Counted from the first letter of the stretch, positions 43,036 through 52,451 are shown. The stretch: 64,000 nucleotides of DNA from Acidimicrobiales bacterium (GCA_029246685.1 JAQWMR010000016.1:372001-436000), one strand, 5' to 3'. Translations and numbers: made by a program. The notes: generated by a model not told the origin, from the letters alone.

Positions 43036-44674
43036 ATGGGAAATGGGCGCGTGCGTGGTGCGGTGATGGCAGGGGCGATGATCGCCCCGCTGCTCGCATT
43101 TGCCCAGGCCATCCCAGCTGTCGCCGTCGAAGAACCCTGGATCGACACGTCCGATCGCGCTGAGGTCCTCGAGTCGTATCTCGTTGAGTTCGACCGCATC
43201 GAACCGGCCAGCGGATACACCGGCGACGTCAGCACCTGCTCGGCCGGCACGACCAGCCAGACCTACCGCGACAGCATCGTGCAACGCATGAACTGGTACC
43301 GCCGCATGGCCGGGTTGGACACCGTCGCCGAGCGGGCCTCCTACACGTCGGCCACGTAGCAGACCTCGATGATGATGTCGGCGGAGGGCAATCTCAGCCA
43401 CACCCCCGGCGGTGGATGGGCTTGCTACAACGCCACCGGTGCCGCAACCGCCGCGGTCAGCAACCTTGCTCTCGGCGTGAACGGCATCAACGCCATCGAC
43501 GCTTACGTCCGCGATCCCGGCTCCAACAATCACGCCGTCGGCCACCGTCGGACCGTGCTGTATCCGCAGCTGCAAGAGGTCGGGACCGGAGACGTCGAGA
43601 CCTCCGGCGGGAACTGGGCCGCCAACACGCTGCACGTGTTCGACGACAACCTTTGAGGCGCACGACCCGCCGTGCGGGAGAGCCGTGGCTTCGTCGCCTG
43701 GCCGCCGGCCGGCTACGTCCCCGCCGAGACCACCTGGGGCCGCTGGTTCTTCTCGCAGTACGGCGCCGACTTCAGCGCCGCGACGGTCACCGCCAGCGAT
43801 TCGCTCGGCGCCATCCAGGTAAACGTGCTCGAACGAATCCAAGCCGCCACACAGAACGGACGCATTGCTCCGGAACCGTCGATCGTGTGGGCCGTCGGTG
43901 GCGACACCAACTCGACGCAGCTACCCGAGCCCACCGATGGCGACGAGTGCTACACGATCACGGTTGGTGCGGTGAAGATCGGTGGCGTCACCCAGTCCGA
44001 CTACATCTACGAGACGTGCGTGCTCGACCTGGACTACGACCCGGCAAGCGCACCCGAAGATCCGCCCGGCAACGGCGGCGAGTGCGGCGAGCTCGAGTTC
44101 GATGTCTGGACCGTTCCCTGCTGGAGCGACGAAGGCAACACGCTCGGCGACTTCACCGACGTCGTCGCCAACTGGCAGCGCGAACCCGTCGCCTGGCTCG
44201 TCGGCAACGAGATCACGACCGGCACCCGCTCGACCAGCTTCGACCCGAACGCCTCGCTCACCCGAGCGCAGGCCGCGACCCTCATCTGGCGACTGGTCGG
44301 TGCTCCCGAACCTCCCGCCGAAGCCCCCCCGCTTCGACGACGTCCCCGTCGGCGCCTACTACGAGGACGCCGTGCGCTGGATGGCCCGCTACAGCGTCAC
44401 CACCGGCACCGGCGGCAACAACTTCTCGCCGAACGCGCCGGCCACCCGCTCCGAGTTCGTCACCTTCCTCTGGCGCCTCGTCGACGAACCCACCGTCAAC
44501 GCCCCCATGCCCTTCAGCGACCTCACCGCAAGCTGGCAGCTCGGATCGGTCCGCTGGGCCGCCGCGAGCGATATCACCACCGGCGTCGCCGCCACATCGT
44601 TCGCTCCGGAGGCAACAGTGACCTGCGGCCAAGCAGCAGCCCTCCTGGCCCGCTTCGTCGCCGCACTCGTCTAG
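43036..44674 (+). pseudogene. CAP-domain/S-layer-homology secreted protein, broken
   Basis: Signal-like N-terminus (AMIAPLLAFAQAIPAVAVEE). The CAP (SCP/PR-1) domain is spread over three stretches in the same frame: RDSIVQRMNWYRRMAGLDTV up to TAG at 43357-43359 (expected Gln), LSHTPGGGWACYNATGAA to TGA at 43654-43656 (expected Trp), then GFVAWPPAGYVPAETTWGRW. After a seven-C run at 44324-44330 the frame shifts and continues with three SLH repeats (ITTGTRSTSFDPNASLTRAQ, VTTGTGGNNFSPNAPATRSE, ITTGVAATSFAPEATVTCGQ). About 545 codons in total. Two nonsense changes plus a shift indicate true decay of a cell-wall protein. Confidence 0.88.
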
Positions 44675-44682
44675 CCACTCGC

Positions 44683-44714
44683 GCTACATCTGGTGTCAGA
44701 CACCCGCTACATCT
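44683..44714. repeat. Palindromic element with GGTGTCAGACACC core (copy 3)
   Basis: GGTGTCAGACACC at 44692-44704 is a perfect inverted repeat and is flanked by identical GCTACATCT direct repeats (44683-44691 and 44706-44714). Just downstream of the CAP/SLH pseudogene. It has the same GTC-x-GAC centre as the elements at 1298 and 61381 but different arms. Confidence 0.55.
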
Positions 44715-44787
44715 TTGATCGTTCTCGAATTCTCGCGAACCGCGCGGACGGGTGGTCTCGATAGAGGGGGAAAGGAGGCCTACGGAA

Positions 44788-45515
44788 ATGCCGTCCACCC
44801 TTCCCCCACCCCCATCTCGACCGGCTCACGACTCGGCCGTGTCCACACTCCCCCGCCACCGCCCCGGCCGGACGCCGACCGGCGCCCGGTTCGGTGGCGG
44901 ATGGTGCGCTGGGTCCACATCGTCGCCCTGCTGATCGCCATCGGCGTGGGCATCGTGCTCGGACTCGAGGGAGCAGGGGCGATCCTCGCCCTCTTCATCA
45001 TCGTCGTGCCGCTCGAGAACATGTTCCGCCGCCACGATCAGAAGATCCACCGCCCGGGTCTTCGCACTGACCTCACCTACGCAATGGTGTCGCCCGCGCT
45101 CAACATCGCCCAGGTCGTCGTCGGCATCGCGATCGCGTTGCTCATGGTCCCGCTCTGGGCACCGGCGCTCCTGCTGCGACCGCTGGTGATGGGACAACCC
45201 GGCTGGCTGATCGTGTCACTGGCCGAGACGATCACGGTCGTGTGCGCCACGCACCATGCTGAGGAGTTGGCCACCCTGTGTCACCGCGTCGTAGTGGTCG
45301 ACGGCGGACAGCCGGTGTTCGTCGGAACTCCGGCCACGCTCACAGAGCAGGCCGCCGGTCGAGTGTGGGAAGCCGGTCAGCCGGACCCGAACGCGGTGAG
45401 TCGAGCGGTGGGCCCGGGGCGGTTCCGCTGCGTCGCCGAGAGGATCCCGCCGAACACGGCCGCCGTTGTTCCGACGGTCGCCGACGGCTATCTCGCGACC
45501 GTTCGCCGGAGCTGA
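44788..45515 (+). pseudogene. Chimera: sterol-desaturase N-terminus fused to ABC-ATPase C-terminus
   Basis: ATG 44788 sits behind an AGGAGG (44773-44778). The proline-rich N-terminus shifts frame in the C run near 44850-44854, then continues VRWVHIVALLIAIGVGIVLG and LENMFRRHDQKIHRPGLRTD, the N-terminal membrane part of a fatty-acid hydroxylase/sterol desaturase. At about 45225 it changes abruptly to VVCATHHAEELATLCHRVVV and GTPATLTEQAAGRVWE, the C-terminal end of an ABC transporter ATPase (after the H-loop). Neither the His-box catalytic region nor Walker motifs are present. A deletion fusing two genes is the simplest explanation; an alternative in-frame start is ATG 44901. Confidence 0.75.
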
Positions 45516-45528
45516 CGCGCCAGGGCGT

Positions 45529-46809
45529 TTAGTCCTCGAGCTCGATGGCGTGGTGCTCGATGTAGGCCGCGAACTCCGCTCGCAGACCGGACTCATCGAG
45601 GCCGAGACGGCTCGGGTCGTAGACGTGGGGACCGAACTTGTCCTTCGGTTTGTTCGCCAGGTACTCGGGAACCGAGGTGCGCATCTCCTCGGGGAACGGC
45701 ATGCCGAGATGGTCGTAGGCGCCCTCGATCGCGGGCACCGGGTCACGCATGAGATCCCTGAAGTGCAAATCGGCCATCTGATCCGCGGGCACCTCGCCAG
45801 TGGCCCGCTGCCCCATCACGAGGCCCAACATCAGCTGGTACGCGAGCGACATGAGCGGACCGCGGCCCTCCTTGTCGAGCTTCTCCCGGCGCATCCAATA
45901 GAGCGTGGCGGTGAGATTCGCCGACGACCCGACGAACTTCACGGGATCGCGGTGGGTGTGGATCATCCGGGCGTCCGGATAGACCGCGAGCAGATCGACC
46001 AGCGTGCCGAGGTGAGCCGGCGATTTGAGCAGGAAGGTCTGCGGCGAACCATCGAGGTGCTGGAGCGTCTGCAGGAAACGCTTGTGCCAGGCGTAGGTCC
46101 GGCCCATGCCGGCACCGTGGCCCACTCCCTCAGACTCGCTGAGGTCGTGCATCATCGGCCAGAGCCAACTCGAGAACTCCGGAGCGCAGAAGTGCACGCA
46201 CTCGCACGGGAGATCGCTGCGCAGCTCGTGCATCGTCAGGAACTCGGGCTGGATGTCCGCCCAGAACTCCTGCTCTGGTTCGCTCAGCTCGCTGGCGGTG
46301 AGTCCATCGGCGCTCGGCAGCGGGCCGAGCGGGTGATGCGCCTCATGGGCCAGGACCGGTCGCAGCTTCGGGTCGAGGGCAAGCAGTTCCAGCAGAATCG
46401 ATGTACCCGTCCTGGGCGGGCCGAGGATGAACACCGGCGCGATGACGTCTGTCGTCAGGACGGACGGCTCTCGCAACCACAACTCGGCGAGCCGTAGCCG
46501 TAGCTGCAGGCAGCGCAGGATCTCGCCCCGGGCACTCAAGCGACCCACGACATTGAGTCCGGCGTTGTCGCGCAGCGCCGCGACGAGCAGTCGGAACGGC
46601 GCCTCCCACCCGTCGTCGTCGCCGAAGTCATCGAGGCCGGTGGATGCCCGAGCGGCGTCCATCAGCTCGTCGGCGTCGAGAGCGACGAGCCACTCGGCGC
46701 CGCCGACCGACGATCCGAACAGGTTCAGACGTCGCGCCCAGTCCGGTCGCCGCAACGCTGTCTCGTCCAGTTCCCTGTCAGCCAACGGGTTCCACCCCCT
46801 CTTGTCCAT
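45529..46809 (-). CDS. Sulfotransferase-family protein
   Basis: A 426-residue protein of the PAPS-dependent sulfotransferase family (Sulfotransfer_3-like). The 5'-phosphosulfate loop is FILGPPRTGTSILLELLALD and the 3'-phosphate part DARMIHTHRDPVKFVGSSAN. Related actinobacterial proteins are common and mostly uncharacterised; the acceptor is unknown. ATG 46809 starts 32 bases before the end of the MFS gene, so the two are overlapped and likely coupled. Confidence 0.87.
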   Translation of the reverse strand: MDKRGWNPLADRELDETALRRPDWARRLNLFGSSVGGAEWLVALDADELMDAARASTGLDDFGDDDGWEAPFRLLVAALRDNAGLNVVGRLSARGEILRCLQLRLRLAELWLREPSVLTTDVIAPVFILGPPRTGTSILLELLALDPKLRPVLAHEAHHPLGPLPSADGLTASELSEPEQEFWADIQPEFLTMHELRSDLPCECVHFCAPEFSSWLWPMMHDLSESEGVGHGAGMGRTYAWHKRFLQTLQHLDGSPQTFLLKSPAHLGTLVDLLAVYPDARMIHTHRDPVKFVGSSANLTATLYWMRREKLDKEGRGPLMSLAYQLMLGLVMGQRATGEVPADQMADLHFRDLMRDPVPAIEGAYDHLGMPFPEEMRTSVPEYLANKPKDKFGPHVYDPSRLGLDESGLRAEFAAYIEHHAIELED

Positions 46810-47989
46810 CTCGACCGGTCTCCCCGATCAACAGTGCGATCCATGCCACACCGACACCGAGGAGCGCCGCAAGTACGAAGGCGGCCGCGCTGAGCCCGTA
46901 GGCATCGGCAACCCACCCGACCGCGAGCGGCCCGAGGATCGTCCCGATGCCCGACAGCGTGTGGAATCCCGCGATGAACGGGCCCGGTTCGTGCGCGGGT
47001 GCCATGTCCGTACTGAGCGTGAGCATGGTGCCGGCGGACAGCCCGTTGCCCAGACCCATGACGATGCCTGCGATCACGGCGACCGTCACCGTGTCGGCCA
47101 GAGCGAGGATGACGAGCCCGATCGCCATCAGCGAGAACGCGGGGACCATCGACGCAAGGCGCCCCCGGCGATCCATCAGCCAGCCGGAGACCGGAAACAG
47201 GAGAAAGTCGGCCGCCGTCCCGACGGCCACGAGCAGTCCGATTGCCGCCGCGTCGAGCTGGAGGTCGTCGCCGATCAGCGGAACGACGACGTGGCGGCCT
47301 TGCCGCGCCGCGGAGACGAACAAGGGTCCGAGCGAGGCGATGAGCAGCATCCGCCGGTTGCGCCACAGCGATTCACGAACTCGAACCCGGCCGCCGTCGC
47401 GGGACACGGGATGATCGTCCCGACCGCCAGATAACACCAGCGTGAGGAGCCCGCCTGCGGTGAGAATGCCGGCGATCGTGAACGTGGTGTTGGCTCCCCA
47501 GCGGTCGTACGTCCATCCACCCATGACCGGACCGATCACGTACGTGAATCGATGCATGCCGCCCACGAACGAATTCACCCGGCCTCGCAACCCGATGTTC
47601 ACATCGCGAGCCACGACGAGCTGGCGCGAGTGGGTCATGCCGGTGAACCCGAGGCCCCATGAGATCCGCAGGACCGCGAGAACGATGACCGCCGTCGAGA
47701 GGCCCAGGATGGCCGTGGAGATGGCGCAGAGAAGGAGGGCGGCGCCGAGTAGCCGGTCCGCCCCGCGGCGCTCCGCGTATGAGCTCGCGGGGATCCCCCC
47801 GATCGCCGAACCGACGCCGGCGGCCGCGGTGACAAGTCCGATGAAAGAGAGGCTTAGGCCGGACTCCTCGAGGTACACCGGGAAGACGGGCAGAAGCATG
47901 CCCGCGCCCAGCGTCGGCATCGCCCACGGCAGATAGACCGGGACGAGGATACGTCGTAGTTCGGGCCGCAGCGGCTCAGGGGCGGTCAC
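46778..47989 (-). CDS. MFS transporter
   Basis: A 403-residue MFS protein. TM2-3 loop ASSYAERRGADRLLGAALLL and helix 4-5 region AVLRISWGLGFTGMTHSRQL are typical of the drug-efflux group; a second-half loop LMDRRGRLASMVPAFSLMAI repeats the motif. Substrate unknown. Ends 32 bases inside the sulfotransferase gene. Starts just upstream of the stop of the gene at 47994. Confidence 0.88.
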   Translation of the reverse strand: MTAPEPLRPELRRILVPVYLPWAMPTLGAGMLLPVFPVYLEESGLSLSFIGLVTAAAGVGSAIGGIPASSYAERRGADRLLGAALLLCAISTAILGLSTAVIVLAVLRISWGLGFTGMTHSRQLVVARDVNIGLRGRVNSFVGGMHRFTYVIGPVMGGWTYDRWGANTTFTIAGILTAGGLLTLVLSGGRDDHPVSRDGGRVRVRESLWRNRRMLLIASLGPLFVSAARQGRHVVVPLIGDDLQLDAAAIGLLVAVGTAADFLLFPVSGWLMDRRGRLASMVPAFSLMAIGLVILALADTVTVAVIAGIVMGLGNGLSAGTMLTLSTDMAPAHEPGPFIAGFHTLSGIGTILGPLAVGWVADAYGLSAAAFVLAALLGVGVAWIALLIGETGRDGQEGVEPVG

Positions 47990-47993
47990 CGGT

Positions 47994-48698
47994 TCAGCCG
48001 GAAACGTGGGTGTCGGTTCCGAAGACGACCGGCTCGAAGCGGGCGGTCCAGTGGTAACCGTCGAGGCCGGCGAACGGATCGGTCGATGTGGCGTTGCCGA
48101 ACGCGACGACCATTCGCCGCGTCGTGGGGTCGATGCCTTCGTCCCACGACGACGCCATGACCGGCTCGGCGGTCTTCAGCACGAGAACGACGGCCGCATC
48201 CGGCTGGGTTGCACCGTCGTCCGCCCAGCCGACTGCGACGGAGGCGAATCGGCGATCGAGGGCCAGCGAAGGCGCCACGCCACCCTCCCCGACCGCGGCG
48301 ACCTCGACGTTGTAGGTCCAGGTGTGCAGGTGTTCGCGCTCGCTGAACAGCCGATCCTGGTCAGCGGCGAGCACCATCTGATCCATTGCGAAGGCGACGC
48401 GACCGTCCTCATGACCGGGCAGCACGAAGTACAACGCGAGGTGCAGCCGTTCCTCCGGCTGGATGAACCGAGCCCCGCTGAAGACGCCGGGCGCTGCGAG
48501 GCCGGCCGTGTAGAAGTGGTCGCGCTCGTACCAGTGGTTGAACCCCGCATCGTGGCCCTCGGTGGGGCGAATCAGGGCGAAGAGAACCGAGCCGATACGC
48601 ACCACGCCGTCCTCATCGACCAAGTGCCCATCGGTGCCCACGACCAGAGCATGCCAAACGGGACCGGCCGCCAGGTAGCCAATAGGGTCTCGCTCCAT
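47994..48698 (-). CDS. Hypothetical protein (up to 234 residues)
   Basis: A soluble protein with a H-W-Y-E-R-D-H-F-Y-T-A-G segment (GFNHWYERDHFYTAGL) that resembles the dimeric alpha/beta-barrel fold of small EthD-like proteins, then RLHLALYFVLPGHEDGRVAF. Function unknown. The ATG at 48698 overlaps the start of the divergent LLM gene and has no clear ribosome site, so a downstream start is possible. Transcribed toward the MFS and sulfotransferase genes. Confidence 0.65.
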   Translation of the reverse strand: MERDPIGYLAAGPVWHALVVGTDGHLVDEDGVVRIGSVLFALIRPTEGHDAGFNHWYERDHFYTAGLAAPGVFSGARFIQPEERLHLALYFVLPGHEDGRVAFAMDQMVLAADQDRLFSEREHLHTWTYNVEVAAVGEGGVAPSLALDRRFASVAVGWADDGATQPDAAVVLVLKTAEPVMASSWDEGIDPTTRRMVVAFGNATSTDPFAGLDGYHWTARFEPVVFGTDTHVSG

Positions 48699-49737
48699 GA
48701 CAGCTACGGATCAGCGGTTCCCCGAACTCGGCTTCTACACCCTCGCGGGGCAGGCGCAATCGTCGCGCGATCTCGTCGACCAGGTGCGGGCCGGGGAGGA
48801 GATGGGGTTCGGATGGGCGTTCATCTCCGAGCGCTACGACAAGAAGGAAGCCGCGACGCTGTGTGGCGCGGCAGCGGCCGTCTCCGAGCGCATCGGCATC
48901 GCAACCGCGTCCACGAATCACAACACCCGTCACCCGATGGTGACCGCGGGTTTTGCGCGGACGATGCAATCGCTCACCGGGGGACGATTCACACTCGGAC
49001 TCGGGCGAGGCATCGATCGGATGCAGGACGCCTACGGGATCTCACGGATCACCACCGCACAGATGGAGGACTTCGCCGGACTCATGCGTCGGCTCTTCCG
49101 GGGCGAAGCGATCATCGGTCATGACGGGCCCGCCGGCTCGTATCCGGTCCTGCACATCTCCGGGGACCTCGACGAACACCTGCCGATGGGGCTCACCGCG
49201 TTCGGCCCCAACTCGCTGGCGCTCGGCGGTCGCTGCTTCGACCAGGTTGTGCTCCACACGTTCTTCACGGACGAGACGACGAAGCGTTGCGTCGAGACGG
49301 TGAAGCACGCCGCGATCGATGCCGGCCGGGACCCCGACGAGGTGGAGGTGTGGTCCTGCTTCGCGACGATCGGCGACCACCTCTCCGAGGAGAAGCGGCT
49401 CATGAAGACCGTGGGTCGGCTGGCGACGTATCTCCAGGGCTACGGCGACCTGCTGGTGCGGACGAACAACTGGGACCCGGCCGTCCTCGAACGGTTCCGG
49501 GCAGACGAGGTCGTGAGCAACTTCCGGGGCGGGTTGGACGTCGCCGGGACGCCGGAGGTTCTCGAACACGTCGCGACGCTCATTCCGGAGGACTGGATGG
49601 CCCCCATGGCCGCTGGCTCACCCGAGCAATGTGTCGACGCGATCCGAGGCCAACTCGCTCTCGGCTGCGACGGCGTCATCCTCCACGGAGCGACACCGGA
49701 CGAACTCGCGCCGATCGTCGCTGCCTACGCGAGTTGA
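48697..49737 (+). CDS. LLM-class F420-dependent oxidoreductase (TIGR03857-like)
   Basis: A 346-residue luciferase-like barrel. N-terminus PELGFYTLAGQAQSSRDLVD, and LTGGRFTLGLGRGIDRMQDA is the conserved flavin/F420 block of the class; GSPEQCVDAIRGQLALGCDG is the C-terminal signature. Acts as an F420-dependent dehydrogenase or reductase in the cytoplasm; substrate unknown. Start codon shares two bases with the divergent gene's start. Confidence 0.9.
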   Translation: MTATDQRFPELGFYTLAGQAQSSRDLVDQVRAGEEMGFGWAFISERYDKKEAATLCGAAAAVSERIGIATASTNHNTRHPMVTAGFARTMQSLTGGRFTLGLGRGIDRMQDAYGISRITTAQMEDFAGLMRRLFRGEAIIGHDGPAGSYPVLHISGDLDEHLPMGLTAFGPNSLALGGRCFDQVVLHTFFTDETTKRCVETVKHAAIDAGRDPDEVEVWSCFATIGDHLSEEKRLMKTVGRLATYLQGYGDLLVRTNNWDPAVLERFRADEVVSNFRGGLDVAGTPEVLEHVATLIPEDWMAPMAAGSPEQCVDAIRGQLALGCDGVILHGATPDELAPIVAAYAS

Positions 49738-49753
49738 CGCAGGCGCGGCGCGC

Positions 49754-50530
49754 TCACTCGAGGTCGGGCTTCCAGCTCGACCCGTTGATGTGACCGCCAC
49801 CATCGACGAACAACGTGTTGCCGGTCATGTACCGAGAGCCCTCCGACGCGAGGAACAACGCGACCGGAGCGATGTCTTCGTCCGGGTCGCCCATGCGTCC
49901 CATCGGGTTGCTTGCGCCGGCCGTCGCGACGAGCTCAGGGTTCTGCGCCATCACGGCTTTGAACGACGCCGAGATCGCAGCCGGGCAGATGACGTTCACG
50001 GTGATGCCGGTATCGGCCCATTCCCGTGCCGCCGTGCGCGACGCCGCCCGTAGAGCCTCCTTGGCGGAGTTGTACTCGAGGGTGCCCATGTGGGCGTTGA
50101 CGCCGTTGAGCGAACACATGTTGATTATCCGGCCGTAGCCAGCCGGAGCCATGTGCTTGTGCGCGGCGATCATCGTCCACAGCGGCCCCCGGAACCCGAC
50201 GTCGAGCCCGCCGGCGATGAGCTCCTCGGTCTTGTTCTCGACCCGACAGATCCGCCCGCCGCCCCAGGCGTTGTTGATGAGGATGTCGATCTTCCCGAAG
50301 GTGTCGACGGTGTGCTGCACCATTGCCTCGCACTGCTCGCGGTCGCCGGCGTCAGTCGGGATGAACGAGGCGCTGTCGCCCAGTTCGTCCGCCATCGCCT
50401 GACCGGTGGCCTCATTGATCTCGCCGATCACGACCTTCGCACCTTCGGCCGCGAAGACCCGGGCGAACCCGGCGCCGATGCCATCGCCGGCGCCGGTGAT
50501 GCACGCCGCTCGTCCGTCGAGTTGTCCCAT
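49754..50530 (-). CDS. SDR-family NAD(P)-dependent oxidoreductase
   Basis: A 258-residue short-chain dehydrogenase. TGAGDGIGAGFARVF (TGxxxGxG), NNAWGGG, and Y-N-S-A-K-E (Tyr-x-x-x-Lys). The C-terminal NTLFVDGGGHINGSSWKPDL is typical. Start ATG 50530 (MGQLDGRAACITGAGDGIG). Substrate unknown. Confidence 0.9.
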   Translation of the reverse strand: MGQLDGRAACITGAGDGIGAGFARVFAAEGAKVVIGEINEATGQAMADELGDSASFIPTDAGDREQCEAMVQHTVDTFGKIDILINNAWGGGRICRVENKTEELIAGGLDVGFRGPLWTMIAAHKHMAPAGYGRIINMCSLNGVNAHMGTLEYNSAKEALRAASRTAAREWADTGITVNVICPAAISASFKAVMAQNPELVATAGASNPMGRMGDPDEDIAPVALFLASEGSRYMTGNTLFVDGGGHINGSSWKPDLE

Positions 50531-50592
50531 GGCTGCATCTCCTCGTCAGCCACCGGGCGGTGACCTGTGCGAGCGGATCGTAGTCGGGTGGA

Positions 50593-51321
50593 TCAGGCGT
50601 CGATCAACCCGATGATCTCGCCGAGGCGATCGATCACGACTGCGGCGGTCTCCCGCAGTTCGACGCGGCCGCCGTAGAGAACGGTCACTGCGCCCGACGC
50701 ATTGCCTGCTCCCATGTCCGTGCTGGAGTCGCCGACCATCGCGACCTCGGTCGGGTCGAGGCCCATCGCTGCCGCGGCCGCGACGACCATGCCCGGATCG
50801 GGCTTCTCGCCGTGCCCCGAGTCCGCGCCGAAGACTCCCATCAAGTCACCGTCCCAGCCGAGCGCGACCATCTGGCCCCGGGACCGGTTCTCGCTGTCGT
50901 TGGTGGCGATGGCCATCGGGATGCCGCGACGAGCGAGTTCGGTGAGGAGCTCGTGGGCTCCCGCCTCCGCCGTCGGCATCGCGGGGGCATGACGGTGGAC
51001 CGCCTCGTCGATCTCCCGCTCGAGGGTCGGGTCGTCGGGCGCTCGACCGATGATCGCGGCGAGCTTGGCCGCGAACTGTGCGTTGCTGTCCGCAACGAAT
51101 GGCGAGTTCTCCAGGATCGTGCCGACACCGCGGTCGAAGCCGAGCCGCTCGTCGAGCATTGCCAGCACCTCGGCGTCTCCGTCCGCGAAGTCGACGAGCA
51201 GCGCCCCGAACGTCGCGTCCCAGGTCGCATGGAAGTCGAGCAACGTCCCGTCCTTGTCGAAGACGACGCCCCGAACGGGTCGTCTGGTGTCGAAGACGAC
51301 GCCTCGTGTCGGGCGGATCAC
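50593..51321 (-). CDS. HAD-family hydrolase (phosphatase)
   Basis: A 242-residue HAD phosphatase of the PGP-like type. Motif I is VFDKDGTLLDFH, motif II A-I-A-T-N-D, motif III G-E-K-P-D-P, motif IV MVGDSSTDMGAG. The GTG start overlaps the stop of the gene at 51318 (GTGA). The N-terminus holds R-G-V-V-F-D twice (R-G-V-V-F-D-T-R-R-P-V-R-G-V-V-F-D-K-D-G), from a short tandem DNA duplication around 51258-51308. Confidence 0.88.
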   Translation of the reverse strand: MIRPTRGVVFDTRRPVRGVVFDKDGTLLDFHATWDATFGALLVDFADGDAEVLAMLDERLGFDRGVGTILENSPFVADSNAQFAAKLAAIIGRAPDDPTLEREIDEAVHRHAPAMPTAEAGAHELLTELARRGIPMAIATNDSENRSRGQMVALGWDGDLMGVFGADSGHGEKPDPGMVVAAAAAMGLDPTEVAMVGDSSTDMGAGNASGAVTVLYGGRVELRETAAVVIDRLGEIIGLIDA

Positions 51322-52451
51322 GGAGCGACGTCGAGCAGATCACTAAAACCGAACTGCGTGTGCGGGCCGAAGATGATCTGCTCCAGGAGGCCGATCCCCT
51401 CTTTGGTGCCGCCGTTGCCATCCAGCATCGTTGCCTTGACGGTGTGGTGCACGTGCTGGACGGACGGGTCGGTCGGATCCAGCTCGGACAGGTTCCACTC
51501 CTCCCCGCCCACTGCGAGTTCACCGTGGTAGAAGCCGTGGCCCCATTCGAAGTTCGTGTATCCGAGCGCCTTCATCTGGAAGCGCAGCTGCGGCTCGAGG
51601 GTGATCGTGTAGTCATCGCCCTCGGCCTGGGTGAGATCGAACTCAGCCCGCTCGACCCAGCGGCTCCCCGACTGGAAGTCGAAGCGCTGCTCGACGGGAT
51701 GGAGACGATGCACCCCCGGAGTTGTTTCGTCGATCGATGGCGGCACGGGGTCGATCAGCGGCACACGGAACCCATCGGCTCGCCAGAACTTTCCGCCCGG
51801 CTCCTGGAAGTAGCCGAAGAGTCGGCATTCGTCCTCGAAGTGGATCGGCGCCCACAGCCAGCAGTTGCCCGGCGAGTGCATCGCACGACCCGCCGGCCGC
51901 TCGCCCACCGGGCGAATGCCCCAGGAGCGGTCGCGCACGCCGACCATCTCGTCGTGGGTGAACGTCGTCGTCTCATCGCGCACCGTCACGGTCCCGGCCC
52001 AGGTCCCGAACTGGGTGAAGCGAATCATGTCGAGGATCCGGACCGGCCCGGAATCCATGAACGTGTGGTCCTCGGCGAGGGCGCCGGCCCGCGCCTTCCA
52101 CGTCAGGTCGGCCGTGAGATCCGTCTCGTTGTCGTCGACCGTGATCCGTAGCTCCTTCATCGGCTCGACGATCTCCAGGCGGAAGGGTCCCATCGTCGTG
52201 ACCATCGGGTCGTCGGGCGCATGGCCCGAGGCATGGAACGCGTACTGATGGTCGCCCTTGACGATCGAGAGAGAGCAGTCGGCCACACCGAGGTTGGTGT
52301 AGCGCCCGAACGCGGCCTCGACCGAGAACTCTGCGCTGCGATGGAAGGCCCCGAACCAGTAGCGGCCGTAGTGGTTCTTGTCGGAGGACGCGGACACGGC
52401 AATTGGCTTTGGTGCCTGATGGATCGGATAGTCGTCGAGTGGCGAGAGCAT
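51318..52451 (-). CDS. Uncharacterised AttH/CrtC-like lipocalin-fold protein
   Basis: A 377-residue soluble protein with repeated beta-strand sequence (HYGRYWFGAFHRSAEFSVEA, FTQFGTWAGTVTVRDETTTF, GYTNFEWGHGFYHGELAVGG). The pattern, including G-V-R-D-R-S-W-G-I-R-P, resembles the two-domain lipocalin-like proteins of the AttH/hydroxyneurosporene-synthase (CrtC) group. Activity unknown; CrtC-type hydratases and isomerases are relatives. ATG 52451 and a short gap of 61 bases to the divergent soxB. Confidence 0.65.
   Translation of the reverse strand: MLSPLDDYPIHQAPKPIAVSASSDKNHYGRYWFGAFHRSAEFSVEAAFGRYTNLGVADCSLSIVKGDHQYAFHASGHAPDDPMVTTMGPFRLEIVEPMKELRITVDDNETDLTADLTWKARAGALAEDHTFMDSGPVRILDMIRFTQFGTWAGTVTVRDETTTFTHDEMVGVRDRSWGIRPVGERPAGRAMHSPGNCWLWAPIHFEDECRLFGYFQEPGGKFWRADGFRVPLIDPVPPSIDETTPGVHRLHPVEQRFDFQSGSRWVERAEFDLTQAEGDDYTITLEPQLRFQMKALGYTNFEWGHGFYHGELAVGGEEWNLSELDPTDPSVQHVHHTVKATMLDGNGGTKEGIGLLEQIIFGPHTQFGFSDLLDVAP

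Noticed and set aside
43036..44674. Recoding of TAG and TGA as sense codons
   Set aside because: Only this gene shows in-frame stops, two different stop codons are used, and a frameshift is also present; decay is simpler.
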